This document shows positions 31,802 to 41,491 of a stretch of 64,000 bases of DNA, piece by piece. Origin of the DNA: Candidatus Onthomonas avicola (GTDB lineage: Bacteria > Bacillota > Clostridia > Oscillospirales > Oscillospiraceae). The stretch spans positions 1-64,000 of the forward strand of contig DVJB01000030.1 of assembly GCA_018710845.1 (NCBI GenBank), given 5' to 3'. How positions within the stretch are numbered: position 1 is the first letter of the stretch; every line of letters starts with the position of its first letter. The position numbers were made by a program, and so were the translations under genes. Below the pieces are notes generated by a model. That model was not told where the DNA came from and did no database searches. It saw only the letters and a list, made by a program, of their open reading frames with translations.

Positions 31802-31993
31802 ATGATGAGGACCTATCAGGTGCTGGCGGCAGTTTTCCTGACCCTGGCGGCCTACCGGCTGTGCGGACTGCTCGGGGAGCTCTGGCTGATTTGGCAGGGG
31901 GAAGGCAGCGGTTGGAATGCCAATTTTACGATTCTTCTGGCGCTGGGACTGATCTTTCTCCGGAAGTACCGCTCCAGCAGGGAGGAGAGTTGA
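31802..31993 (+). CDS. Small two-helix membrane protein, function unknown
   Basis: 63 residues from the ATG at 31802 (a second ATG follows directly) after AGAAGGGGG. Two hydrophobic helices (VLAAVFLTLAAYRLCGLLG and FTILLALGLIFL) joined by a short polar loop and a basic, charged C-terminus RKYRSSREES. It has its own strong promoter. No family recognised. Confidence 0.6.
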   Translation: MMRTYQVLAAVFLTLAAYRLCGLLGELWLIWQGEGSGWNANFTILLALGLIFLRKYRSSREES

Positions 31994-32075
31994 CCGGCCA
32001 GGGGGGAGATGGCCACAGAGGCATGGCGGGGAATTGCTATGCTAGGCACGCTTTCCGTTCGGCGGCATAACATAT

Positions 32076-32119
32076 GACAGGGTGCGCGGTGGGCATCGGC
32101 CCGGCGCACCCTGTCATTT
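32076..32119 (+). terminator. Terminator of the small membrane protein gene
   Basis: Perfect 12-bp stem GACAGGGTGCGC with 32104-32115, followed by ATTTTCT. Confidence 0.78.
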
Positions 32120-32143
32120 TCTGTTCCATAGGAGTGGATACTT

Positions 32144-32938
32144 ATGCCGCAAGAGCTGATCGGGGCCGCCTTTGGGCTGGGATTCCCCTTTTTGATGACG
32201 ACGGCCGGCGCGGCCACCGTCTTCTGCCTGCGCCGGGAGGCCTCTGCGGGGGTGCAGCGGTGCCTGCTCGGATTCGCGGCGGGGGTGATGATTGCCGCGA
32301 GCGTGTGGAGTCTGCTGCTGCCGGCGATTGAGGCGGGGGAGCAGATGGGCCTGCCCGGCTGGCTGCCTGCGGCGACCGGCTTTGTCCTCGGGGTGCTCTT
32401 CCTGCTGGGGATGGACCATCTGCTGCCGCATATTCATCAGCTGGCTGCCGTGCAGGAGGGACCGCCGAACCGGCTGCGCCGGACCACCCTGCTCGTGCTG
32501 GCGGTCACGCTGCACAATATCCCGGAGGGGATGGCGGTGGGGCTGAGCGTCGCCCTCGCGCTCCGGTCCGGAGACGCCGCCGCGCTCACCGCCGCGGGGG
32601 CGCTCGCCCTCGGCATCGGCATTCAAAACATCCCGGAGGGGGCGGCGGTGTCCCTGCCGCTGCGCCGGGAGGGGCTGAGCCGCCGGGCGGCCTTCCGCAC
32701 CGGCACGCTCACCGGCCTGGTGGAGCCAGCGGCCGGGCTGCTGGCGGCCGCGCTGGCGGCGCTGCTCACACCGGCCATGCCGTGGCTGCTCGCCTTCGCC
32801 GCGGGGGCGATGCTCTATGTCGTGGTGGAGGAGCTGATCCCGGAGGCCAACTTCAGCCCGCCGCACAGTGACCTGGGCACCCTGGCCGCGATGGCCGGTT
32901 TTCTGGTTATGATGGTGCTGGACGTCGCACTGGGATAA
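32144..32938 (+). CDS. ZIP family divalent metal transporter (ZupT-like)
   Basis: 264 residues, eight membrane helices. The two metal-site helices contain HNIPEG (helix IV) and QNIPEG (helix V), the ZIP signature; a short His-containing loop HLLPHIHQL precedes helix IV. Imports Zn(II), Fe(II) or Mn(II) into the cytoplasm. ATG at 32144 after AGGAG. Specificity is not determinable. Confidence 0.92.
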   Translation: MPQELIGAAFGLGFPFLMTTAGAATVFCLRREASAGVQRCLLGFAAGVMIAASVWSLLLPAIEAGEQMGLPGWLPAATGFVLGVLFLLGMDHLLPHIHQLAAVQEGPPNRLRRTTLLVLAVTLHNIPEGMAVGLSVALALRSGDAAALTAAGALALGIGIQNIPEGAAVSLPLRREGLSRRAAFRTGTLTGLVEPAAGLLAAALAALLTPAMPWLLAFAAGAMLYVVVEELIPEANFSPPHSDLGTLAAMAGFLVMMVLDVALG

Positions 32939-32960
32939 TACTGGGCCTCAGGGTGAAAAA

Positions 32961-32998
32961 CGCCGCCCGGACGGAGCGCTTCACTCCGCCGGGCGGCG
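32961..32998. terminator. Bidirectional terminator between the ZIP and PTS genes
   Basis: 15-bp stem with one bulge; on the minus strand CGTTTTTC follows, on plus GCACTTGTTTTG. Confidence 0.8.
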
Positions 32999-33015
32999 CA
33001 CTTGTTTTGCGGTGT

Positions 33016-33327
33016 TTAGCTTTGCGTATGTGTCTGCATCCAATGAAGGAGGGCCGCCTCCAGCTCCTCGTCGGAGAGGGGGTTTTTCAGCCCGACGACC
33101 TCTACCTGGCCCTTCCAGGCGTCGAGCTGGCGCACCAAACGTGCCGGACAGAGCACCAGGTCAAATTGGCCGGCAGTTTTGGCGCCCTCCCGGATGGAGC
33201 CGTGGTGCAGCCGGGCGACTGGCAGGCCCACCTTCCGCGCGGCTTTGGTGGTCAGCGATTCCATCATCAGGCTCAGACCGGCCCCCTTGGGGCAGCACAG
33301 CAGGATGCGGACACCAGTTTCCGGCAT
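33016..33327 (-). CDS. PTS system IIB component, orphan
   Basis: 103 residues from the ATG at 33327; GGAGG lies 12 bp upstream, slightly long. RILLCCPKGAGLSLMMESL is a IIB phosphocysteine loop (Cys-Pro-Lys-Gly-x-Gly), followed by FDLVLCPARLV and VVGLKNPLSDEEL, as in ascorbate/galactitol or lactose-type IIB. It would accept phosphate from IIA and pass it to a sugar through IIC. No IIC lies nearby, so the partner is elsewhere or the pair is regulatory. Confidence 0.72.
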   Translation of the reverse strand: MPETGVRILLCCPKGAGLSLMMESLTTKAARKVGLPVARLHHGSIREGAKTAGQFDLVLCPARLVRQLDAWKGQVEVVGLKNPLSDEELEAALLHWMQTHTQS

Positions 33328-33370
33328 GGGATATGAGACCTCCTCCCTAACAGATGCGGCGCGAACGCCG

Positions 33371-33844
33371 TCATAGCAGTCCCGGGCGGTCCAGATAGCG
33401 CTCCTGCAGGCGCAGCAGATCCTCCTCACAGGTGGCGGCGGCGAGATGTTCGGGCATGCCGCGGATACTCAGCAGATCGCTCAGGGCGACGACGTGCTGC
33501 AAATGCTGCTCGGGATTGACGGCGGAGAGGGCAAAGATGAGCTGCGCGGGGTGCGACTCGCCGTCAGCCAGAGAGAAATCCACCGGCTCGGCCAGGTGCA
33601 GGAAGCTCAGCCCCGTCTTCTTCACGCCGCCGGCGTGCTCCTGGCTGTGCGCGAGGCAGACATTGGGGATAATAATGATGTACGGCCCGTAGCGCCGCAC
33701 GCAGTCGATGATCAGCTCGGCGTAGCTCGCGTCCACGCAGCCGTCGGCCTCCAGCAGGCCGCAGCTCTGGCGGATGGCCTCCTGCCAGTTGGGGACGCGG
33801 TCCATAAATTTGCAGTGATGTTGCTCCACCATGGTTCGCAGCAT
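33371..33844 (-). CDS. PTS system IIA component (fructose/ascorbate type), orphan
   Basis: 157 residues from the ATG at 33844 after GGGAGG. PF00359-type fold: YAELIIDCVRRYGPYIIIIPNVCLAHSQEH with the probable phosphorylated His66 (usual context PHAR), then PAQLIFALSAVNPEQHLQHVVALSDLL. Followed by the IIB gene 43 bp later. Its phosphate should come from HPr; the window encodes one HPr at 54727. Promoter TTGTAT-17-TATAAT at 33902-33930. Confidence 0.82.
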   Translation of the reverse strand: MLRTMVEQHHCKFMDRVPNWQEAIRQSCGLLEADGCVDASYAELIIDCVRRYGPYIIIIPNVCLAHSQEHAGGVKKTGLSFLHLAEPVDFSLADGESHPAQLIFALSAVNPEQHLQHVVALSDLLSIRGMPEHLAAATCEEDLLRLQERYLDRPGLL

Positions 33845-33901
33845 GCCAGATGCCTCCCTTATCCAGACGATGAGCGGCGAAATATCAGCTGAGTAGGCAA
33901 T

Positions 33902-33930
33902 ATTATACAACGCCCCGCGCCCCGATACAA
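33902..33930 (-). promoter_or_regulatory. Promoter of the PTS IIA/IIB pair
   Basis: On the minus strand TTGTAT, 17 bp, TATAAT, 57 bp before the IIA start. Confidence 0.6.
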
Positions 33931-34037
33931 GGGGACACGTGAATTTGGACGAAAAATTTTGTCGGAAAAATCTGCCGGCATACCGCGCCGCCGTCCGGGC
34001 ATACTGAGGACAACCTCAACGACGGGAGATGGAAGAG

Positions 34038-35186
34038 ATGCGTAAAATGGTTGCGGCGCTGCTGCTGGCCGTCAGCTTGGGCGGACTGTCTCTGCCGGCG
34101 GCGCTGGCGGCGGAGGGGGAGAGCGGGCTCACGGTGCCGGCAAAGGCGGCTCTGCTGATGGAGCGGGAGACGGGCGCGGTGCTCTGGGAGCAGAACGCGC
34201 ACGAGCAGCTGGAGCCGGCCTCGGTGACCAAGGTGATGACCATGCTGCTGGTGGCCGAGGCAATTGAGGCCGGCACCCTGACGCTCGACGAGCTGGTGAC
34301 CACCAGCGCCGCCGCCGCCGGCATGGGCGGCAGCCAGGTCTACCTGGAGGAGGGCGAGCAGATGACGGTGGACGAGATGCTCAAGGCGGTCGCCGTCGCC
34401 TCCGGCAACGACGCGGCCGTCGCCCTGGCCGAGCATCTGGCCGGCAGCGAGGGGGCCTTTGCCGAGCGGATGAACCGCCGCGCGGCGGAGCTGGGCATGG
34501 AGGATACGCACTTTGTCAACTGCACCGGCCTGCCCGCCGAGGGGCACCTCACGAGCGCGTACGACATCGCGCTCATGTCGCGTGAGCTGCTGCGGCACGA
34601 GGTGATCCGCCGGTACACCGGCATCTGGATGGACACGCTGCGCGGCGGCGAGTTCCAGCTGGCCAACACGAACAAGCTGATCCACTCCTATCGGGGCGCC
34701 ACCGGGCTGAAGACCGGGTCGACCAGCGCGGCCGGCTTTTGCATCGCCGCCAGCGCGGAGCGCGACGGGATGGAGCTGATCGCCGTGATCCTCGGCGCGG
34801 AGACCTCCGCCGAGCGGTTTGACGCGGCGAGGACCCTGCTCGACTACGGCTTTGGCGGCTGGGCGATGACGGAGATTGTGCCGGAGGAGCTGCCTGCCGA
34901 GGTGCCGGTGCGCCTGGGCCGGGCGGAGACGGTCACTGCCGCGCTCGAACGGCCTGCCCGCCTGCTGGTCACGCGGGAGGAGCTGGGACAGGTGGCGGGC
35001 GCCATCACCCTCTCAGAGGAGGTGGAGGCCCCGGTGCGTGCGGGCGACACGCTGGGGACGCTCACCGTCTCCATCGGAGAGGAGACCGTCTGTGAGCTGC
35101 CGCTGGTGGCACAGGAGGACGTAGAGCGCCTGACCTTCGGGGACCTCTTTGCCCGCATGCTCCGCCAGCTGGCTATGGCAACCTGA
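34038..35186 (+). CDS. dacF: D-alanyl-D-alanine carboxypeptidase (PBP5/DacF type)
   Basis: 382 residues from the ATG at 34038, 9 bp after GGGAG; an ATG at 34029 directly abuts that site and is less likely. Signal peptide (MRKMVAALLLAVSLGG to ALAA). Active-site motifs: SVTK in EPASVTKVMT, SGN in VASGNDAAV, KTG in GLKTGSTS. A C-terminal beta domain and amphipathic tail (FARMLRQLAM) suggest membrane association. It trims the terminal D-Ala of the peptidoglycan stem; DacF is the sporulation/vegetative clostridial homologue. Confidence 0.93.
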   Translation: MRKMVAALLLAVSLGGLSLPAALAAEGESGLTVPAKAALLMERETGAVLWEQNAHEQLEPASVTKVMTMLLVAEAIEAGTLTLDELVTTSAAAAGMGGSQVYLEEGEQMTVDEMLKAVAVASGNDAAVALAEHLAGSEGAFAERMNRRAAELGMEDTHFVNCTGLPAEGHLTSAYDIALMSRELLRHEVIRRYTGIWMDTLRGGEFQLANTNKLIHSYRGATGLKTGSTSAAGFCIAASAERDGMELIAVILGAETSAERFDAARTLLDYGFGGWAMTEIVPEELPAEVPVRLGRAETVTAALERPARLLVTREELGQVAGAITLSEEVEAPVRAGDTLGTLTVSIGEETVCELPLVAQEDVERLTFGDLFARMLRQLAMAT

Positions 35187-35190
35187 ACAA

Positions 35191-35232
35191 AACAGCCGGA
35201 AATCGGAGGACATGCCCCGATTTCCGGCTGTT
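35191..35232 (+). terminator. Terminator between dacF and the YheO-like gene
   Basis: Perfect 16-bp stem AACAGCCGGAAATCGG with 35217-35232; only a short T-tract (TTATGCTG) follows on plus. Confidence 0.7.
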
Positions 35233-35251
35233 ATGCTGTCTCTGCCGCGCC

Positions 35252-35917
35252 TTAATCTCCCGGCAGATTGGAGGAATCGCTTTGACCGGCCGCGCGCTCC
35301 TGCGCCAGCTCGGTGAGGTATTTGTAGACGGTATAGCGAGACACGCCCAGCCGCTGGGCAATAAAGGGGACAGACTTGCGGAAGGAGAAGGCCTCCTTCT
35401 GCTCCAGCAGGGCGATGATCTTGAGCCGGTCAGACTTGTTGAGCGCGCTGACCGGCTTGCCCACCACGGCCAGACACTCCTCGAAAACCTCCCCCAGACG
35501 GTTGTCGCCGCTGCGCCACATGGCGGATTTCAGGTCGGCGTCCGCGCTCATCAGATCTACGAGGATGCGGTTGGCGTACACCAGAGAGGTGTAGTCAAAA
35601 TTGATGCCGAGGGCGAGGTTGTAATCCGGACCGATCATGTGAAAGGTAGAGCTCTTGATCTGCTGCCCAGATGGCGTGGTGGCATAAAGGTTGACAAAAT
35701 CTGTCTTCAGCCCCTCCTCGCTCAGCTCCGTCTCGTTGCCGAGAATATCCATGGTCGAGCCCACCGAGCGGCCGGAGATATGCCCATTATAGATAGACAA
35801 GATGGGGTGACTTGGGATGCTCATGTCGTGGACCAGTGTCTCACAGGTGGAGCCAAAGGTCTCCGCAATGCCCCTTGCGGTACGGTCCAGGAATTCAAAT
35901 GCCTCGTCGCGGTTCAT
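35252..35917 (-). CDS. YheO-like PAS/helix-turn-helix transcriptional regulator
   Basis: 221 residues from the ATG at 35917 after GAGAGGAAG; an in-frame ATG at 35950 lacks a ribosome site. N-terminal YheO/PAS-like domain (SIPSHPILSIYNGHISGRSVG, typical of the family), and a C-terminal HTH: FRKSVPFIAQRLGVSRYTVYKYL. Relatives such as DauR control D-amino-acid or amino-acid catabolism genes. No target operon is adjacent; it is divergent from a two-component system. Confidence 0.85.
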   Translation of the reverse strand: MNRDEAFEFLDRTARGIAETFGSTCETLVHDMSIPSHPILSIYNGHISGRSVGSTMDILGNETELSEEGLKTDFVNLYATTPSGQQIKSSTFHMIGPDYNLALGINFDYTSLVYANRILVDLMSADADLKSAMWRSGDNRLGEVFEECLAVVGKPVSALNKSDRLKIIALLEQKEAFSFRKSVPFIAQRLGVSRYTVYKYLTELAQERAAGQSDSSNLPGD

Positions 35918-36090
35918 TTTGACGTTCTTCCTCTCTCCGGGGTCAATCATTTGACATTGCTTGTTGCCGCTGCGGCCATTTTGCCGCGGCGGTCCGGCCG
36001 TCTCCCTCCGGATAGTCCTCAAAACGGACTGAGCTGTCCGCTGTGGACGGACAGGGCGGATGCGCGGGCAAAACGGAGGAAGCACAAATT

Positions 36091-36119
36091 ATTATAAGCA
36101 AAAACATATGGCAATGCAA
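36091..36119 (-). promoter_or_regulatory. Promoter of the YheO-like gene
   Basis: On the minus strand TTGCAT, 17 bp, TATAAT. The 313-bp gap 35918-36230 also holds TTGCCA-18-TAGGAT (36167-36196) on the plus strand as a possible promoter for the two-component genes. Confidence 0.5.
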
Positions 36120-36230
36120 GTCAAATTCTGTCATTTTGTCAGGCATGTTTAGATTTGCCGCCGCAGTTGCCAAATCAGCCCTCTCTGTGTTAGGATAAGG
36201 ACAGAAAACAGGCGGAAGAGGAGGGGGAAG

Positions 36231-36911
36231 ATGCGTATTCTGATCGTGGAGGACGAGCCGCGCCTGGCGCGGACCGTCGCCGACCTGCTGCGCGAGCACC
36301 GGTACGCGGCGGACATCGCCCCGGACGGACCGTCCGGCCTGGACAACGCGCTCACCGGCATCTATGACGCGGTGATTCTGGACGTGATGCTGCCCGGCCT
36401 GGACGGGTTTGAGGTGGTGCGCCGCCTGCGCCAGCAGGGGATGCGCACGCCGGTGCTCATGCTCACCGCCCGTACAGAGGTGGGGGACCGGGTCTGCGGC
36501 CTGGACAGCGGGGCGGATTACTATCTGACCAAGCCCTTTTCCAGCGAGGAGCTGCTCGCCTGTCTGAGGGCGCTCACCCGGCGGCAGGGAGAGCAGACGG
36601 AAAATGTGCTCGCGTTTGGGGACCTGCGGCTGGAGCTGGCCTCTTGCCTGCTCGTGTGCGGCGCCCGCTCGGTGCGCCTGAGCCGGAAGGAGTTTGAGAT
36701 CCTGGGGATGCTGATGGCCCGGCCGGGGCGCGTGGTGTCCAAAGAGCAGCTCCTGCTCAAGGTCTGGGGCTATGAGTCGGACGCGGAGGACAACAATGTG
36801 GAGGTCTACATCTCTTTTCTGCGCAAAAAGTTCCAGCACATCGGCAGTGCGGTGACCATCCGCACTCTGCGCATGCTGGGCTATCAGCTGGAAGCGGGGC
36901 GGCAGGTATGA
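36231..36911 (+). CDS. OmpR-family response regulator
   Basis: 226 residues; ATG at 36231 after GAGGGGGAAG. Receiver domain with phospho-acceptor Asp51 (VILDVMLPG), Thr/Lys switch residues (MLTART, TKPFS) and a winged-helix DNA-binding domain (LSRKEFEILGMLMARPGRVVSKEQLL, LRMLGYQL). Overlaps the histidine kinase start by 4 bp (ATGA). Target genes unknown. Confidence 0.94.
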   Translation: MRILIVEDEPRLARTVADLLREHRYAADIAPDGPSGLDNALTGIYDAVILDVMLPGLDGFEVVRRLRQQGMRTPVLMLTARTEVGDRVCGLDSGADYYLTKPFSSEELLACLRALTRRQGEQTENVLAFGDLRLELASCLLVCGARSVRLSRKEFEILGMLMARPGRVVSKEQLLLKVWGYESDAEDNNVEVYISFLRKKFQHIGSAVTIRTLRMLGYQLEAGRQV

Positions 36912-38173
36912 TCCGGCAGCTGCGGCGAAAATTCGTGCTCATCAATATGGCGCTGGTCACGGCGCTGATGGTGGTCATCTGCCTGATGCTGGTGATCTCC
37001 ACGCGCGACAGCCTGCGCGCGGACAGCCAGGCGGTGCTGGAACGGGTGATCGGTGAGACGGAGCCGTCCATATGGCCTTTTGCGGACGGCGGGCGGCGTC
37101 AGGAGGTGGCGCTGCCCTATTTCACCGTGGTGATCAACCCGCTGGGCGAGGTGGTCGTCACCTCCGGCCAGTTCTACGCGCTGGAGGACGAGCAAGTGCT
37201 GACAGACATTGTCGCCGCCAGCTTTGCCAGCCCGCAGCAGACCGGCACGCTGGCGGAATACGGGCTGGCCTATCTGCGGGAGGAGAGCGGCTTTGGCTGG
37301 CGCGTGGCCTTTGTGGACACCACCTACGCCGACAGCACCCTGCGCAGGACGATCTGGAACACGGTGACGGTGGGGCTGGGCGCGCTGGTGGCTTTTTTTG
37401 CCGTCAGTGTTCTGCTCGCGCGCTGGGCGGTCCGGCCGGTGGAGCAGTCCTGGCGCCAGCAGCGCCAGTTTGTGGCCGATGCCTCTCACGAGCTCAAGAC
37501 GCCGCTGACCGTCATCCTCTCCAGCGCCGACCTGCTGCGCGGCTGGGACGGGGAGGACCGCGGGGAGCTGGCGCGCTGGACAGAGAACATCTGTGCCGCC
37601 GGCGGGCAGATGCGCGAGCTGGTGGAGCAGCTGCTCCTGCTCGCGCGCAGCGACAGCGACGGCGCATCGCGGCAGGGGTTTTCGGCGGTGGACCTCTCCG
37701 ATCTGGCGCAGACCGCCCTGCTCATGTTCGAGCCGGTCGCCTTTGAGGCGGGAAAGGTGCTCGAGGACGGCGCGGTGGAGCGGGAGATCACCGTCTCCGG
37801 AGACGCATCCCGCCTCAAGAGGCTGCTCGACATCCTGCTGGACAACGCCGTGAAGTACGCCGCGCCCGGCGGGCACATCCGCGTGACGCTCCGGCGAGAG
37901 GGCAGGCGCGCGCTTTTGTGCGTGGCCGACGAGGGGGAGCCCATCCCGAAGGAGGAGCTGGAGGCCATCTTCCGCCGTTTCTACCGGGGCGACCGCTCAC
38001 GCAGCTCCCCTGGCTTCGGGTTGGGGCTGGCAATCGCGCGCACCATCGCCGCCGAGCACGGGGGACGGCTCTGGGCCGCCTCGGAGGAGGGGTGGAACCG
38101 CTTTTTCTGCGCCCTGCCCCTGCCGCACGGGACGGAGCGGCGCGTGAAAATTGCCAGCAGCGGGAAAACATGA
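36908..38173 (+). CDS. Two-component sensor histidine kinase
   Basis: 421 residues. Membrane helices at about 12-31 and 150-172 enclose a 120-residue extracellular sensor. No clear HAMP; the kinase core follows directly: H box ASHELKTPL (His194), N box LDNAVKYA, G2 GFGLGLAIA. The G1 box reads ADEGEPIP rather than DxGxG, a common relaxed form. Partner of the regulator that overlaps its start. Signal unknown. Confidence 0.92.
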   Translation: MIRQLRRKFVLINMALVTALMVVICLMLVISTRDSLRADSQAVLERVIGETEPSIWPFADGGRRQEVALPYFTVVINPLGEVVVTSGQFYALEDEQVLTDIVAASFASPQQTGTLAEYGLAYLREESGFGWRVAFVDTTYADSTLRRTIWNTVTVGLGALVAFFAVSVLLARWAVRPVEQSWRQQRQFVADASHELKTPLTVILSSADLLRGWDGEDRGELARWTENICAAGGQMRELVEQLLLLARSDSDGASRQGFSAVDLSDLAQTALLMFEPVAFEAGKVLEDGAVEREITVSGDASRLKRLLDILLDNAVKYAAPGGHIRVTLRREGRRALLCVADEGEPIPKEELEAIFRRFYRGDRSRSSPGFGLGLAIARTIAAEHGGRLWAASEEGWNRFFCALPLPHGTERRVKIASSGKT

Positions 38174-38179
38174 TATACT
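38151..38179 (+). promoter_or_regulatory. Promoter of the SecB-like gene
   Basis: TTGCCA (38151-38156), 17 bp, TATACT (38174-38179), overlapping the end of the kinase gene; 62 bp before the next start. Confidence 0.6.
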
Positions 38180-38241
38180 GACACTGTGCGGCGCTCCGGG
38201 CTCCGGACGCCGCCACCCAGGCAAGAAAGGAGGGCACTGTC

Positions 38242-38661
38242 ATGCCCACAATCAACCTGCTGCACCAGCGCACCCGCGAGCTGCACCTGCGCAACGACAT
38301 CCGCAAGCCGGGCCAGCTGGAACTCAAGAGCAACTTTAACTTCAATGTCAAGTTCGCCCCGGACGGCGCGCGCTGCGTGGCGACGCTCTACCAGAGCTTT
38401 GAGGATAAGAGCGGCGAGGGGGCCTTCTCCCTGTCGGTGACGCTGGAGGGCGCGTTCTCCTGTGAGGGCGTGCGCGGCGACGAGGAGAAGAAGGAGGTCC
38501 ATCTGATGGCCTACGACGCGCTCTTCCCCTATCTCCAGTCCACCGTGGGACAGCTCTTTGCCGGTACCGGGATGCCGGGCTTTATGGTCAAAAAGATGCG
38601 CCTGGACCAGAACAAGGTCACCGTCTCCCAGCCCAAGCCGCCCACGCTGCCCATTGTCTGA
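38242..38661 (+). CDS. SecB-like export chaperone protein
   Basis: 139 residues; ATG at 38242 after AAGGAGG. The central beta region and the segment ALFPYLQSTVGQLFAGTGMPGFMVKKMRLD align with Proteobacterial SecB ([20 protein letters not shown] then nearby NLAPVNFD), giving a SecB-like fold. Classical SecB is absent from most Gram-positives, but SecB-like proteins occur in clostridia. It may hold an unfolded client; no adjacent toxin-antitoxin genes are present, so a TAC role is unsupported. It lies 9 bp before the second response regulator, probably co-transcribed. Confidence 0.75.
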   Translation: MPTINLLHQRTRELHLRNDIRKPGQLELKSNFNFNVKFAPDGARCVATLYQSFEDKSGEGAFSLSVTLEGAFSCEGVRGDEEKKEVHLMAYDALFPYLQSTVGQLFAGTGMPGFMVKKMRLDQNKVTVSQPKPPTLPIV

Positions 38662-38670
38662 CCTGCGCTC

Positions 38671-39347
38671 ATGGTCTATCTGATCGAGGATGACGACAAT
38701 ATCCGCGAGCTGGTGATCTATACCCTCAGCCAGGCTGGCGTCGAGGCGCGCGGCTTCGCCCTGCCCTCCGCGTTCTGGCGGGCGGTGGAGGAGCGGCGCC
38801 CCGCGCTGGTGCTGCTGGACATCATGCTGCCGGAGGAGGACGGGCTCGCCATCCTGAAAAAGCTGCGCGCTGGGGCGGATACCGCGCACATCCCGGTGAT
38901 GATGCTCACCGCGCGCGACAGCGAGTATGACAAGGTGGTCGGACTGGACTTGGGCGCCGACGACTACCTGGCCAAGCCCTTCGGGATGATGGAGCTGTCC
39001 GCCCGGGTGCGGGCGCTGCTGCGCCGCGCCGAGGCGCGCGCGCCGGAGGAGACCTGCTATCGGTCCGGGCCCATCGCCGTCTGGCCGGAGCGGCACATCG
39101 CCGAGGCGGACGGGCGGGAGGTCGCGCTCACCCGGAAGGAGTTTGACCTGCTGTGTCTGCTGCTGCGCAGCGCCGGCCGGGTGGTCACGCGTGAGCGGCT
39201 GCTCCAAGAGGTGTGGGGCTACTCCTTCCAGGGAGAGAGCCGGACGGTGGATGTACATGTGCGCACGCTGCGTCAGAAGCTGGGCGCGGCGGGCGAGCGG
39301 ATCGAGACGGTGCGCGGCGTCGGCTACCGGCTGCGGGGGCAGGCAGA

Positions 39348-39351
<4 letters not shown>
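38671..39351 (+). CDS. OmpR/PhoB-family response regulator
   Basis: 226 residues. Receiver with Asp50 (VLLDIMLPEEDG) and MLTARD/AKPFG switch residues, winged-helix domain with LTRKEFDLLCLLL and SRTVDVHVRTLRQKLG ... VRGVGYRL. High similarity in layout to PhoB/PhoP. The following kinase overlaps by ATGA. Phosphate control is plausible because pit/phoU-like genes lie 6 kb downstream, but this is inference. No strong ribosome binding site precedes ATG 38671, so translation may be coupled to the SecB-like gene. Confidence 0.93.
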
Positions 39352-40739
<1,388 letters not shown>

Positions 40740-40750
40740 GGGACGGCAAA

Positions 40751-40794
40751 AGGGGTATCCTCTCCTCATCTAAAAGAGATGGGAGGATACCCCT
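40751..40794 (+). promoter_or_regulatory. Hairpin that sequesters the ribosome binding site of the next gene
   Basis: AGGGGTATCCTC (40751-40762) pairs perfectly with 40783-40794, and CATCT/AGATG extends the stem after a small bulge. The GGGAGG ribosome site (40781-40786) lies within the 3' arm, and ATG 40796 follows one base later. No T-run follows, so an attenuating or translational switch is more likely than a terminator. Confidence 0.6.
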
Positions 40795-40795
40795 G

Positions 40796-40981
40796 ATGCG
40801 TACCCAGATGATCATCCTGACGCTCCGCGAGCCGGAGCGCCTGAACGCCCTGCCTGAGCCGCGGCCGCCGGAGGAGGAGCCGCGCCCGGACCGGCTCGGC
40901 CTGACGCTCGATGTGATCGCTTCCCTGGCGATCGTGGCCCTGTGCGCCGCAGCGGCGCTGGAGGTCCTGGGCGGAATCTGA
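40796..40981 (+). CDS. Small single-helix membrane protein, function unknown
   Basis: 61 residues; ATG at 40796 after GGGAGG. A Pro/Glu-rich cytoplasmic half (REPERLNALPEPRPPEEEPRPDR) and one C-terminal membrane helix (LDVIASLAIVALCAAAALEVLGG). It follows the PhoR-like kinase gene and is probably on the same transcript, with its start controlled by the hairpin just upstream. No family recognised. Confidence 0.6.
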   Translation: MRTQMIILTLREPERLNALPEPRPPEEEPRPDRLGLTLDVIASLAIVALCAAAALEVLGGI

Positions 40982-40992
40982 CAAAAAATCAA

Positions 40993-41019
40993 AACGTCTG
41001 AGCCGTGCACTCAGACGTT
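40993..41019 (+). terminator. Hairpin ending the two-component transcript
   Basis: Perfect 10-bp stem AACGTCTGAG with 41010-41019. The T-tract (CTGATC) is poor; AAAAAATCAAAA upstream would favour minus-strand termination. The rest of the 510-bp gap 40982-41491 is AT-rich with no open gene up to the rpsO promoter. Confidence 0.55.
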
Positions 41020-41332
41020 CTGATCGGGTAAATGCCTCGGTGCATTCTGGCAACGCTTTTGCGAGGCCGCAGGTAGGAAGCATTTACGTATTGTGTATTG
41101 TAGCGCATCTTTTCGCCAAATGCAAGGGAAAGTGACAAAAAAATGCTCTGCGGTCTGACAAAAGAAGCGGGAATGCGCCCCGGAGCCTTGCGGCAAAATT
41201 CACAAAAATGTGACAAAGGAAGAAAAATGAGGACATTTGTCCTTCCGGAGCGGTCATTTGTTCCGCGATAGGCAAAAGGAGAAAAGCGGTTGGAAAGTGA
41301 CCGACGGTCTCCGCCCGGACAGGAAAAAACTC

Positions 41333-41361
41333 TTTACAGGGGCGGGAAAATATGATACAGT
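41333..41361 (+). promoter_or_regulatory. Promoter of rpsO
   Basis: TTTACA, 17 bp, TACAGT. The 124-nt leader that follows contains small inverted repeats around 41420-41465 that could be the S15 autoregulatory site; the consensus S15 leader fold is not clear to me. Confidence 0.6.
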
Positions 41362-41491
41362 GAGAAGGCATGCAAAATGGCATGTATTTTCCGCCCGTGT
41401 GCTTAGTTTCGGGAGATATCGGGTTATTCCCGTCGTTCACCGGCCCGAGACTCAGCTCGCTGGGAATTAATCAGAAAGGTGGAACACAGAC

